In this document: piece by piece, positions 39,584-53,516 of the stretch
Layout: each line of letters starts with the position of its first letter
How positions within the stretch are numbered: position 1 is the stretch's first letter
Origin: Colletes latitarsis
Taxonomy: Eukaryota > Arthropoda > Insecta > Hymenoptera > Colletidae
Assembly (NCBI RefSeq): GCF_051014445.1
Contig: NC_135137.1
Coordinates: forward strand, 21,515,501-21,579,500
DNA length: 64,000 bases
Direction: 5' to 3'
Notes under the pieces: generated by a model
What the model saw: only the letters and a program-made list of their open reading frames with translations
Told to the model about the DNA's origin: nothing
Databases searched by the model: none
Translations under genes and position numbers: made by a program

Positions 39584-40332
39584 ATGTAATTGGTAAATTC
39601 AACTTTAAAAAAGAATATTCGAAGATCAGACAAAAATATAATGTCACATTTAGTGTACGATTAAAATATTATTAAAAAAAAAAGGATTTCTTTTTGCAGG
39701 GTCCGAACCTGCACAGCAAAAGAAGCTCAAACTTACAGCCAAACACCCCATCATTCACACCATACTACTTATTGGTGAATTTGGTTCTATTTTTGAAGAT
39801 AAGTAGCTGTAATAACTTTAATAATATCTTGCAGTAAAACTTAACCCAAAATCGGGTACCATTTCAACTTTCCCTTATTAGAATCGAGTTTTCAATTTGT
39901 TTTAGCGAAAATCCCAGCCGGTTAAGCTGCTTACTGCTGTTTTTAATTACCAAGCATTTATTTCTCAATTAACCCTTTGCGAGTAAAACCATTTTGCACA
40001 TTATTCTAAAACATTTGTGGTATTCGTTTTCAATGCGATTTAAGTAAGCATATAATGTATAAGATTTCATTTAAGTTTTTCTTCTCTAGAGAAAATAAAG
40101 AAAAAGTTTATTTAATTTTTTTTACATAAAATTGAATTCTTCTCAAGATTTATATGAAACATTTAAAAGATCTTTTATAAATTACGCCTATGTATCGGAA
40201 CAACTATGAAACAAGGGATATAATCATTATTATCCATGGGCTGATTATAGTCAAAGACTAATCGGACTTTGAAATGAGAACATAAAACTTAAATGTAAAG
40301 TTTCATTTAAATTCATTCAGCCATTTATACTC
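39584..40332. other. transposon interior, right, AT-rich with no confirmed gene
   Basis: No long frame is present. At 39681-39700 a pyrimidine run ending in tttttgcag/g looks like a splice acceptor. It opens onto a 34-codon frame (39702-39806, ending KLKLTAKHPIIHTILL then GEFGSIFEDK and TAG) of unknown meaning; all three frames are open over part of it. TTAACCCTTTGCGAG at 39969 resembles a piggyBac-type end, but no partner was found. On the minus strand, 39696-39712 folds as a tRNA T-arm-like stem. Each is weak on its own. Confidence 0.5.
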
Positions 40333-40797
40333 AATCGTATTAATAATATACATATGTACACTCATACATAGGAATAATAAAAAAAAATTTCTTTTTTTTC
40401 AATAATTAAAATATGATCAGGGGGTCTCAAAACGTGTATTTCCGTAAAATAAATTTTACAAAATTTTTTTTCCATTATGGGTACTTTGCTTATGTGCGCC
40501 TACATAGGTCGGAAAATAAAAATGCCTGGGCAGTCGAGAATCACGGCTCGAGATTCCAAATCGTATGCCGTAGACGGGAGGTCGGATTTCAGTTGTTAAG
40601 AGCGAGAAGGCAAATGTGAGCCTTTCTCTCTCTCCTCCCACGAGGCGGACCGAAATTACTTCGGGCAGCTTCGGAATAATCGAGAAAGAGGGCATGTGTC
40701 AGTTTGCCTTTGTCGACTTTCCGAAACTCCACGAGCTCACGTACGCGTGATCTGCCATGTGTGAGTATCGCACCGGGTGCTGAATCTGGCATCTATG
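40333..40797 (-). repeat. right terminal inverted repeat
   Basis: This is the reverse complement of 38199-38665. It is nearly identical from 40333 to 40753, then divergent for the outer 44 bp apart from AGATGCCAGA at the tip, the ctcacac word, and a potential hairpin GCAC-CCG-GTGC at 40770-40780. The tip is CATAG rather than the left CAGAG. Its inner A-run differs in length from the left arm by about one base. Confidence 0.92.
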
Positions 40798-40805
40798 AGC
40801 CAGAT
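40798..40805 (+). repeat. 8-bp target-site duplication, right
   Basis: AGCCAGAT follows the element's last base directly and is identical to the left copy. Satellite sequence resumes with gtggacataaccc. Confidence 0.92.
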
Positions 40806-43800
40806 GTGGACATAACCCATACCTAACCCAGACCTAACCGGTTTTATCCTCTAAAATGTCGATCGAAACCAGGTTTAATTGACTGTTTCAATGTGGTACC
40901 AAATTACTACGTGATTCAAACCAGAAAAAAACTAGGATCTGGCAAACATGTATGCGTAGAAGGCAAAATCATGAGCCAGATGGGGGCATAACCCAGACCT
41001 AACCCAGACCTAACCGGTGTTATCCTCTAAAGTATTGATCGAAACCAGGTTTAATTGAGTGTTTCAATGTGGTACCCCATTACTACGTGATTCAAACCAG
41101 AGAAAACCAAGGATCTGGCCAACAAGTATGCCAAGAAGGCAAAATCATGAGCCAGATGCGGGCATAACCCAGACCTAACCCAGACCTAACCGGTGTTATC
41201 CTCTAAAATATTGATCGAAACCAAGTTTAATGGACTGTTCCAGTGTGGTACCGCATTACTACGTGATTCAAACCAGAGAAAACCAAGGTTCTGGCCAACA
41301 GGAATGCGGAAAAGGCAAAATCATGAGCCAGATGTGGACATAAACCATACCTAACCCAGACCTAACCGGTTTTATTCTCTAAAATATTGATCGAAACCAG
41401 GTTTAATAGACTGTTTCAATGTGGTACCACATTACTACGTGATTCAAACCCGAAAAAAACCCAGGATCTGGCCAACATGTATGCGCAGAAGGCAAAATCA
41501 TGAGCCAGATGGGGGCATAACCCAGACCTAACCCAGACCTAACCGGTGTTATCCTCTAAAATAATGATCGAAACCTAGTTTAATGGACTGTTTCAGTGTG
41601 GTACCACATTATTACGTGATTCAAACCCGGAAAAATGCAGGATCTGTCCAACAAGTATGCGAAGAAGGTAAAATCATGAGCCAGATGCGGCCATTTCCCA
41701 GGCCTAACCCAGACCTAACCGGTGTTACCGACTAAACTACTGACCGAATCCAGGTATAATTGACTGATACTGTGTGCTTCCACATTACTATGTGATTCAA
41801 ACCCGAAAAAGTCAGGATCTGGCCAACAAGTATGCGAAGAAGGCAAAATCATGAGCCAGATGCGGGCATTTCCCAGGCCTAACCCTGACCTAACCGGTGT
41901 TACCGACTAAAATACTGACCGAATCCAGGTATAATTGGCTGTTAGTGTGTGGTACCACAATACTACGTGTTTCAAACCCAAAAAAACCCAGGATCTGGCC
42001 AACAAGTATGCGAAGAAGGCAAAATCATGAGCCAGATGCTGGCATTTCCCAGGCCTAACCCAGACCTAACCGGTGTCACCGACTAAAATACTGACCGAAT
42101 CCACGTATAATTGACTGTTACTGTGTGGTTCCACATTACTATGTGATTCAAACCCGAAAAAACCCAGGATATGGCCAACAAGTATGCGAAGAAGGCAAAA
42201 TCATGAGCCAGATGCTGGCATTTCCCAGACCTAACCCACACCTAACCGGTGTTATCCTCTAAAAAATTGATCGAAACCAAGTTTAATGGACTGTTCCAGT
42301 GTGGTACCACATTACTACGTGATTCAAACCAGAGAAAACCAAGGTTCTGGCCAACAGGAATGCGGAAAAGGCAAAATCATGAGCCAGATGTGGACATAAA
42401 CCATACCTAACCTAGACCTAACCGGTTTTATTCCCTAAAATATTGATCGAAACCAGGTTTAATTGACTGTTTCAATGTGGTACCACATTACTACGTGATT
42501 CAAACCAGAGAAAACCAAGGATCTGGCCATCAAGAATGCGGAATAGGCAAAATCATGAGCCAGATGAGGGCATAACCCAGACCTAACCCAGACCTAACCA
42601 GTGTTATCCTCTAAAATATTGATCGAAACCAGGTTTAATAGACTGTTTCAATGTGGTACCACATTACTACGTGATTCAAACCCGAAAAAACCCAGGATCT
42701 GGCCAACATGTATGCGCAGAAGGCAAAATCATGTGCCAGATGGGGGCATAACCCAGACCTAACCCAGACCTAACCGGTGTAATCCTCGAAAATGTGGGTC
42801 GAAACCAGGTTTAATTGACTGTTTCAATGTGGTACCAAATTACTACGTGATTCAAACCGGAGTAAACCAAGGATCTGGCCATCAAGAATGCGGAATAGGC
42901 AAAATCATGAGCCAGATGAGGGCATAACCCAGACCTAACCCAGACCTAACCGGTGTTATGTTCAAAAATGTGAATCGAAACCAGGTTTAATTGATTGTTT
43001 CAGTGTGGTACCACAATACTACGTGTTTCAAACCCAAAAAAACCCAGGATCTGGCCAACAAGTATGCGAAGAAGGCAAAATCATGAGCCAGATGCTGGCA
43101 TTTCCCAGGCCTAACCCAGACCTAACCGGAGTTACCGACTAAAATACTGACCGAATCCACGTATAATTGACTGTTACTGTGTGGTTCCATATTACTATGT
43201 GATTCAAACCCGAAAAACCCCAGGATCTGGCCAACATGTATGCGCAGAAGGCAAAATTATGAGCCAGATGGTGGCATAACCCAGACCTAACCCAGACCTA
43301 ACCAGTGTTATCCTCTAAAATATTGATCGAAACCTAGTTTAATGGACTGATTCTGTGTGGAACCACATTATTACGTCATTCAAACACGAAAAAACGCAGT
43401 ATCTGTCCAACAAGTATGCGAAGAAGGTAAAATCATGAGCCAGATGCGGGCATTTCCCAGGCCTAACCCAGACCTAGCCGGAGTTACCGACTAAAATACT
43501 GACCGAATCCACGTATAATTGACTGTTACTGTGTGGTTCCACATTACTATGTGATTCAAACCCGAAAGAACCCAGGATCTGGCCAACAAGTTTGCGAAGA
43601 AGGCAAAATCATGAGCCAGATGCGTGCATAACCCAGACCTAACCCAGACCTAACCGGTGTTATCCTCTAAAATATTGATCGAAACCAGGTTTAATTGTCT
43701 GTTTCAGTGAGGTACCACATTACTACGTGATTCAAACCAGAGAAAACCAAGGATCTGGCCAACAAGTATGCCAAGAAGGCAAAATCATGAGCCAGATGCA

Positions 43801-46800
43801 GACATTACCCAGACCTAACCCAGACCTAACCGGTGTTACCGACTAAAATACTGACCAAATCCGAGTTTAATTGACTGTAACTGTTTGGTACCACGTCACT
43901 ACGTGATTCAAACCCGACAAAACACAGGATCTGGCCAACAAGTATGCGAAGAAGGCAAAATCATGAGCTAGATGCTGGCATTTCCCAGGCCTAACCCAGA
44001 CCTAACCGGTGTTATCCTCTAAAATATTGATCGAAACCAGGTGTAATTGACTGTTTCAGTGTGGTACCACATTAATACGTGATTCAAACCCGAAAGAACC
44101 CAGGATCTGGCCAACAAGTTTGCGAAGAAGGCAAAATCATGAGCCAGATGCAGGCACAACCTAGACCTAACACCATACCTAACCGGTTTTATCCTCTAAA
44201 ATATTGATCGAAACCTAGTTTAGTGGACTGATTCTGTGTGGAACCACATTATTACGTGATTCAAACACGAAAAAACGCAGGATCTGTCCAACAAGTATGC
44301 GAAGAAGGTAAAATCATGAGCCAGATGCGGGCATTTCCCAGGCCTAACCCAGACCTAACCGGAGTTACCGACTAAAATACTGACCGAATCCACGTATAAT
44401 TGACTGTTACTGTGTGGTTCCACATTACCATGTGATTCAAACCCGAAAAAACCCAGGATCTGGCCAACAAGTATGCGAAGAAGGCAAAATCATGAGCCAG
44501 ATGCTGGCATTTCCCAGGCCTAACCCAGACCTAACCGGTGATATCCTCGAAAATGTGGATCGAAACTAGGTTTAATTGTCTGTTTCAGTGTGGTACCACA
44601 TTACTACGTGATTCAAACCAGAGAAAACCAAGGATCTGGCCATCAAGAATGCGGAATAGGCAAAATCATGAGCCAGATGAGGGCATAACCCAGACCTAAC
44701 CCAGACCTAACCGGTGTTATGTTCAAAAATGTGAATCGAAACCAGGTTTAATTGATTGTTTCAGTGTGGTACCACAATACTATGTGATTCAAACCCGAAA
44801 AAACCCAGGATCTGGCCACAAGTATGCGAAGAAGGCAAATTTATGAGCCATATGCTGGCATTACCCAGACCTAAGCCAGACCTAACCAGTGTTATCCTCT
44901 AAAATATTGATCGAAACCAGGTTTAATTGACTGTTTCAGTGTGGTACCACATTACTACGTGATTCAAACCCGAAAGAACCCAGAATCTGGCCAACAAGTT
45001 TGCGAAGAAGGCAAAATCATGAGCCAGATGCGGGCATTTCCCAGGCCTAACCCTGACCTAACCGGTGTTACCGACTAAAATACTGACCGAATCCAGGTAT
45101 AATTGACTGTTACTGTGTGGTTCCACATTACTACGTGATTCAAACCAGAGAAAACCAAGGCTCTGGCAAACAAGTATGCGAAGAAGGCAAAATCATGAGC
45201 CAGATGCGGGCATAACCCAGACCTAACCCAGACCTAACCGGTGTTATCCTCTAAAATATTCATCGAAACCAAGTTAAATGGACTGTTTCAGTCTGGTGCC
45301 ACATTACTACGTGATTCAAACCCGAAAAAGCCCAGGATCTGTACAACAAGTATGCGAAGAAGGTAAAATCATGAGCCAGATGCGGGCATAACCCAGACCT
45401 AACCCAGACCTAACCGGTGTTATCCTCTAAAATATTGATCGAAACCAGGTTTAATTGACTGTTTCACTGTGGTACCACATTATTACGTGATTCAAACCAG
45501 AGAAAACAAAGGATCTGGCCAACAAGTATGCGAAGAAGGTAAAATCATGAGCTAGATGCCGGCATAACCCAGAACTAACCCAGACCTAGCCGGTGTAATC
45601 CTCGAAAATGTGGATCGAAACCGGGTTTAGTTGACTATTTCAGTGTGGTACCACATTACTACGTGATTGAAACCAAAGAAAACCAAGGATCTGGCCAACA
45701 TGAATGCGGAATAGGCAAAATCGTGAGCCAGATGCGGGCATAACCCAGACCTAACCCAGACCTAACCGGTGTTACCGACTAAAATACTGACCGAATCCAG
45801 GTATAATTGACTGTTTCAGTGTGGTACCACATTACTATATGATTCAAACCCGAAAAAACACAAGATCTGGCCAACAAGTACATGAAAGAGGCAAAATCAT
45901 GAGCGAGATGCGGGCATAACCCAGGCCTAACCTAGACCTAACCGGTGTTATCCTCTAAAATATTGATCGAAACCAGGTTTAATTGACTGTTTCACTGTGG
46001 TACCACATTATTACGTGATTCAAACCAGAGAAAACCAAGGATCTGGCCAACAAGTATGCGAAGAAGGTAAAGTCATGAGACAGATGCGGGCATAACCCAG
46101 AACTAACCCAGACCTAGCCGGTGTAATCCTCGAAAATGTGAATCGAAACCAGGTTTAATTGATTGTTTCAGTGTGGTACCAGAATACTACGTGATTCAAA
46201 CCCGAAAAAACCCAGGATCTGGCCAACAAGTATGCGAAGAAGGTAAAATCATGAGCCAGATGCGGGCATTTCCCAGGCCTAACCCAGACCTAACCGGTGT
46301 TACCGACTAAAATACTGACCGAATCCACGTATAATTGACTGTTACTGTGTGGTTCCACATTACTATGTGATTCAAACCCGAAAAAACCCAGGATCTGGCC
46401 AACAAGTATGCGAAGAAGGCAAAATCATGAGCCAGATGCTGGCATTTCCCAGGCCTAACCCAGACCTAACCGGTGTTATCCTCGAAAATGTGGATCGAAA
46501 CTAGGTTTAATTGTCTGTTTCAGTGTGGTACCACATTACTACATGATTCAAACCAGAGAAAACTAAGGATCTGGCCATCAAGAATGCGGAATAGGCAAAA
46601 TCATGAGCCAGATGAGGGCATAACCCAGACCTAACCCAGACCTAACCGGTGTTATGTTCAAAAATGTGAATCGAATCCAGGTTTAATTGATTGTTACAGT
46701 GTGGTACCACAATACTACGTGATTCAAACCCGAAAAAACCCAGGATCTGGCCAACAAGTATGCGAAGAAGGCAAATTTATGAGCCAGATGCTGGCATTAC

Positions 46801-49800
46801 CCAGACCTAAGCCAGACCTAACCAGTGTTATCCTCTAAAATATTGATCGAAACCAGGTTTAATTGACTGTTTCAGTGTGGTACCACATTACTACGTGATT
46901 CAAACCCGGAAGAACCCAGGATCTGGCCAACAAGTTTGCGAAGAAGGCAAAATCATGAGCCAGATGCGGGCATAACCCAGACCTAACCCAGACCTAACCG
47001 GTGTTATCCTCTAAAATATTGATCGAAACCAGGTTTAATTGGCTGTTTCAGTGTGGTACCACATTACTACGTGATTCAAACCAGAGAAAACCAAGGATCT
47101 GGCCAACAAGTATGCCACGAAGGCAAAATCATGAGCCAGATGCAGACATAACCCAGACCTAACCCACACCTAACCGGTGTTACCGACTAAAATACTGACC
47201 GATTCCACGTATAATTGACTGTTACTGTGTGGTTCCACATTACTATGTGAATCAAACCCGAAAAGACCCAGGATCTGGCCAACAAGTATGCGAAGAAGGC
47301 AAAATCATGAGCTAGATGCTGGCATTTCCCAGGCCTAACCCAGCCCTAACCTTTGTTATCCTTTAAAATATTGATCGAAACCAGGTTTAATTGACTGTTT
47401 CAATGTTTTACCACATTACTACGTGATTCAAACCCGAAAGAACCCAGAATCTGGCCAACAAGCTTGCGAAGAAGGCAAAATCATGAGCCAGATGCGGGCA
47501 TTTCCCAGGCCTAACCCTGACCAAACCGGTGTTACCGACTAAAATACTGACCGAATCCAGGTATAATTGACTGTTACTGTGTGGTTCCACATTACTACGT
47601 GATTCAAACCAGAGAAAACCAAGGCTCTGGCAAACAATAATGCGGACAAGGCAAAATCATGAGCCAGATGCGGGAAATAACCCAGACGTAACCCAGACCT
47701 AACCGGAGTTATCCTCTAAAATATTGATCGAAACCAAGTTTAATGGACTGTCTCCGTGTGGAACCATATTACTAAGTGATTTGAACGCTAAAAAACCCAG
47801 GATCTGGCCAACAAGTATGCGAAGAAGGCAAAATCATGAGCCAGATGCGGGCATAACCCAGACCTAACACAGACCTAACCGGTGTTATGTTCAAAAATGT
47901 GAATCGAAACCAGGTTTAATTGATTGTTTCAGTGTGGTACCACAATACTACGTGATTCAAACCCGAAAAAACCAAGGATCTGGCCAACAAGTATGCTAAG
48001 AAGGCAAATTTATGAGCCAGATGCGGGCATTACCCAGACCTAAGCCAGACATAACCAGTGTTATCCTCTAAAATATTGATCGAATCCAGGTTTAATTGAT
48101 TGTTTCAGTGTGGTACCACATTACTACGTGATTCAAACCCGAAAGAACCCAGGATCTGGCCAACAAGTTTGCGAAGAAGGCAAAATCATGAGCCAAATGC
48201 GGGCATAACCCAGACCTAACCCAGACCTAACCGGTGTTATCCTCTAAAATATTGATCGAAACCAGGTTTGATTGTCTGTTTCAGTGTGGTACCACATTAC
48301 TACGTGATTCGATCCCTAAAAAACCGAGGATCTGTCCAACAAGTATGCGAAGAAGGTAAAATCATGAGCCAGATGCGGGCATAACCCAGACCTAACCCAG
48401 ACCTGTCCGGTGTTACCGACTATAATACTGACCGAATCCACGTATAATTGGCTGTTACTGTGTGGTCCCACATTACTCCGTGATTCAAACCCGAAAGAAC
48501 CCAGGATCTGTCCAACAAGTTTGCGAAGAAGGCAAAATCATGAGCCAAATACGGGCATAACCCAGACCTAACCCAGACCCAACCGGTGTTCCCAACTAAA
48601 ATACTGACCGAATCCAGGTTTAATTGACTGTTTCACTGTGGTACCACATTATTACGTGATTCAAACCAGAGAAAACCAAGGATCTGGCCAACAAGTATGC
48701 GGAAAAGGCAAAATCATGAGCCAGATGCGAGCATTTCACAGGCCTAACCCAGACCTAACCGGTGTTACCGACTAAAATACTGACCGAATCCACGTATAAT
48801 TGACTGTTACTGTGTGGTCCCACATTACTATGTGATTCAAACCCGAAAAAACCCAGGATCTGGTCAACAAGTATGCGAAGAAGGCAATATCATGAACCAG
48901 ATGCGGGCATAACCCAGACCTAACCCAGACCTGTCCGGTGTTACCGACTATAATACTGACCGAATCCACGTATAATTGGCTGTTACTGTGTGGTTCCTCA
49001 GTACTACGTGATTCAAACCAGAGAAAACCAAGGATCTGGCAAACAAGAATGTGGACAAGGCAAAATCATGAGCCAGATGCGGGTATAACCCAGACGTAAC
49101 CAAAACCTAACCGGAGTTATCCACTAAAATATTCATCGAAACCAAGTTTAATGGACTGTTACAGTGTGGAACCACATTACTACGTGATTCGATCCCTAAA
49201 AAACCGAGGATCTGTCCAACAAGTATGCGAAGAAGGTAAAATCATGAGCCAGATGCGGGCATTTCACAGGCCTAACCCAGACTTAGCCGGTGTTACCTAC
49301 TAAAATACTGACCGAATCCACGTATAATTGACTGTTACTGTGTGGTTCCACATTACTATGTGATTCAAACCCGAAAAAACCCAGGATCTGGCCAACAAGT
49401 ATGCGAAGAAGGCAAAATCATGAGCCAGATTCTGGCATTTCCCAGGCCTAACCCAGACCTAACCGGTGTTACCGACTAAAATACTGACCGAATCCAGGTA
49501 TAATTGACTGTTACTGTGTGGTTCCACATTACTATGTGATTCAAACCCGAAAAAAACCCAGGATCTGGCCAACATGTATGCGCAGAAGGCAAAATTATGA
49601 GCCAGATGGTGGCATAACCCAGACCTAACCCAGACCTAACCGGTGTTATCCTCTAAAATATTGATCGAAACCAAGTTAAATGGACTGTTTCAGTGTCGTG
49701 CCACATTATTACGTGATTCAAACCAGAGAAAACCAAGGCTCTGGCAAACAAGAATGCGGACAAGGCAAAATCATGAGCCAGATGCGAGCATAACCCAGAC

Positions 49801-51049
49801 CTAACCCAGACCTAACCGGTGTTATCCTCTAAAATATTGATCGTAACCATGTTTAATTGTCTGTTTCAGTGTGGTACCACATTACTACGTGATTCAAACC
49901 AGAGAAAACCAAGGATCTGGCCAACAAGTATGCCAAGAAGGCAAAATCATGAGCCAGATGCGGGCATAACCCAGACCTATCCCAGACCTAACCGGTGTTA
50001 TCCTCTAAAGTATTGATCGAAACCAGGTTTAATTGACTGTTTCGCTGTGGTACCACATTGCTACGTGATTCAAAACAGAGAAAACCAAGGATCTGGCCAA
50101 CAAGTATGCGGAATAGGCAAAATCATGAGCCCGATGCGGGCATAACCCAGACCTAAGCCAGACCAAACCGGTGTTATCCACTATAATATTGATCGAAACC
50201 CGGTTTAATTGATTGTTTCATTGTGGTACCACATTACTACGTGATTCAAACCAGAGAAAACCATGGATCTGGCCAACAAGTATGCGGAAAAGGCAAAATC
50301 ATGAGCCCGATGCGGGCATAACCCAGATCTAAGCCAGACCTAACCGGTGTTATCCTCTAAAATGTGGATCGAAACCAGGTTTAATTGACTGTTTCGCTGT
50401 GGTACCGCATTACTACGTGATTCAAAACAGAGAAAACCAACGATCTGGCCAACAAGTATGCGGAAAAGGCAAAATCATGAGCCCGATGCGGGCATAACCC
50501 AGACCTAAGCCAGAGCTAACCGGTGTTATCCTCTAAAATATTGGTCGAAACCAGGGTTAATTGTCTGTTTCAGTGTGGTACCACAATACTACGAGATTCA
50601 AACCCGAAAAAACCCAGGATCTGGCCAACAAGTATGCGAAGAATGCAAAATTATGAGCCAGATGCGGGCATAACCCAGACCTAACCCAGACCTAACCAAT
50701 GTTATCCTCCAAAAAATTAATCGAAACCTAGTTTAATGGACTGTTTCAGTGTGGTACCACTTTATTACGTGATTCAAACCCGAAAAAACGCAGGATCTGT
50801 CCAACAAGTATGCGAAGAAGGTAAAATCATGAGCCAGATGCGGGCATTTCCCAGGCCTAACCCAGACCTAACCGGTGTCACCGACTAAAATACTGACCGA
50901 ATCCACGTATAATTGACTGTTACTGTGTGGTTCCACATTATTACGTGATTCAAACCCGAAAAAACGCAGGATCTGTCCAACAAGTATGCGAAGAAGGTAA
51001 AATCATGAGCCAGATGCGAGCATTTCACAGGCCTAACCCAGACCTAACC

Positions 51050-52020
51050 GGTGTTACCGACTAAAATACTGACCGAATCCACGTATAATTGACTGTTACT
51101 GTGTGGTCTCACATTACTATGTGATTCAAACCCGAAAAAACCCAGGATCTGGTCAACAAGTATGCGAAGAAGGCAATATCATGAACCAGATGCGGGCATA
51201 ACCCAGACCTAACCCAGACCTGTCCGGTGTTACCGACTATAATACTGACCGAATCCACGTATAATTGGCTGTTACTGTGTGGTTCCAAAGTACTACGTGA
51301 TTCAAACCAGAGAAAACCAAGGATCTGGCAAACAAGAATGTGGACAAGGCAAAATCATGAGCCAGATGCGGGTATAACCCAGACGTAACCAAAACCTAAC
51401 CGGAGTTATCCACTAAAATATTCATCGAAACCAAGTTTAATGGACTGTTACAGTGTGGAACCACATTACTACGTGATTCGATCCCTAAAAAACCGAGGAT
51501 CTGTCCAACAAGTATGCGAAGAAGGTAAAATCATGAGCCAGATGCGGGCATTTCACAGGCCTAACCCAGACTTAACCGGTGTTACCTACTAAAATACTGA
51601 CCGAATCCACGTATAATTGACTGTTACTGTGTGGTTCCACATTACTATGTGATTCAAACCCGAAAAAAACCCAGGATCTGGCCAACATGTATGCGCAGAA
51701 GGCAAAATTATGAGCCAGATGGTGGCATAACCCAGACCTAACCCAGACCTAACCGGTGTTATCCTCTAAAATATTGATCGAAACCAAGTTAAATGGACTG
51801 TTTCAGTGTCGTACCACATTATTACGTGATTCAAACCAGAGAAAACCAAGGCTCTGGCAAACAAGAATGCGGACAAGGCAAAATCATGAGCCAGATGCGA
51901 GCATAACCCAGACCTAACCCAGACCTAACCGGTGTTATCCTCTAAAATATTGACCGTAACCATGTTTAATTGTCTGTTTCAATGTGGTACCACATTACTA
52001 CGTGATTCAAACCAGAGAAA
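51050..52020. repeat. higher-order block, copy 1 (offset 2,467 bp)
   Basis: This block matches 53517-54487 at an offset of 2,467 bp (14 x 176 plus 3). Shared markers are gtgtggtctcacatt, aagaatgtggacaagg, gattcgatccctaaaaaacc, cccagacttaaccgg and gtgtcgtaccac. A related, less similar stretch lies at about 48720-49900 (offset 2,113 bp for its last part). Confidence 0.82.
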
Positions 52021-53516
52021 ACCAAGGTTCTGGCCAACAGGAATGCGGAAAAGGCAAAATCATGAGCCAGATGTGGACATAAACCATACCTCACCCAGAC
52101 CTAACCGGTTTTATGCTTTAAAATATTGATCGAAACCAGGTTTAATAGACTGTTTCAATGTGGTACCACATTACTACGTGATTCAAACCCGAAAGAAACC
52201 CAGGATCTGGCCAACATGTATGCGCAGAAGGCAAAATCATGAGCCAGATGGGGGCATAACCCAGACCTAACCCAGACCTAACCGGTGTTATGCTCTAAAA
52301 TATTGATCGAAACCTAGTTTAATGGACTGTTTCAGTGTGGATCCACATTATTACGTGATTAAAACACGAAAAAACGCAGGATCTGTCCAACAAGTATGCG
52401 AAGAAGGTAAAATCATGAGCCAGATGCGGGCATTTCACAGGCCTAACCCAGACCTAACCGGTGTTAACGACTAAAATACTGACCGAATCCACGTATAATT
52501 GACTGTTACTGTGTGGTCCCACATTACTATGTGATTCAAACCCGAAAAAACCCAGGATCTGGCCAACAAGTATGCGAAGAAGGCAAAATCATGAGCCAGA
52601 TGCTGGCATTTCCCAGGCCTAACCCAGACCTAACCGGTGTTACCGTCTAAAATACTGACCGAATCCAGGTATAATTGACTGTTACTGTGTGGTTCCACTA
52701 TACTGTGTGATTCAAACCCGAAAAAACCCAGGATCTGGCCAACATGTATGCGCAGAAGGCAAAATTATGAGCCAGATGGGTGGCATAACCCAGACCTAAC
52801 CCAGACCTAACCGGTGTTATCCTCTAAAATATTGATCGACACCTAGTTTAATGGACTGTTTCTGTGTGGATCCACATTATTACGTGATTCAAACACGAAA
52901 AAACGCAGGATCTGTCCAACAAGTATGCGAAGAAGGTAGAATCATGAGCCAGATGCGGGCATTTCCCAGGCCTAACCCAGACCTAACCGGTGTCACCGAC
53001 TAAAATACTGACCGAATCCACGTATAATTGACTGTTACTGTGTGGTTCCACATTACTATGTGATTCAAACCCGAAAAAACCCAGGATCTGGTCAACATGT
53101 ATGCGAAGAAGGCAAAATCATGAGCCAGATGCGGGCATAAGCCAGACCTAACACAGACCTTACCGGTGTTACCAACTAAAATACTGACCGAATCCAGGTT
53201 TAATTGACTGTTTCACTGTGGTACCACATTATTACGTGATTCAAACCAGAGAAAACCAAGGATCTGGCCAACAAGTATGCGAAGAAGGCAAAATCATGAG
53301 CGAGATGCGGGCATAACCCAGACCTAACCCAGACCTAACCGGTGTTATCCTCTAAAATATTGATCGAAACCAGGTTTAATTGTCTGTTTCAGTGTGGTAC
53401 CACATTACTATGTGATTCAAACCCGAAAAACCCGAGGATCTGGCCAACAAGTATGCGAAGAAGGCAAAATCATGAGCCAGATGCGGGCATTTCCCAGGCC
53501 TAACCCAGACCTAACC

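Larger units (their letters stand above)
38199..40797. mobile_element. non-autonomous DNA transposon with long terminal inverted repeats
   Basis: This 2,599-bp insertion breaks the satellite cleanly. It starts CAGAGATGCCAG and ends with the complement of CATAGATGCCAG, is flanked by the 8-bp duplication AGCCAGAT, and has inverted arms of about 465 bp. Eight-bp duplications with CA...TG ends are typical of hAT and P-type superfamilies; CAGAG fits the loose hAT end pattern. Long arms recall foldback-like members such as Galileo (P superfamily). The interior is AT-rich, has no long open frame and holds only a piggyBac-like zinc-ribbon remnant, although piggyBac would duplicate TTAA instead. It is therefore probably non-autonomous, moved by a transposase made elsewhere. 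Superfamily is left open. Confidence 0.9.

Noticed and set aside
39690..39760. tRNA or tRNA-derived short element on the minus strand
   Set aside because: The T-arm-like stem GCAGG-TTCGGAC-CCTGC and a downstream T-run look tempting, but the T-loop has G where A58 is expected, no acceptor or anticodon stem pairs properly, and the A-box-like word is too close.
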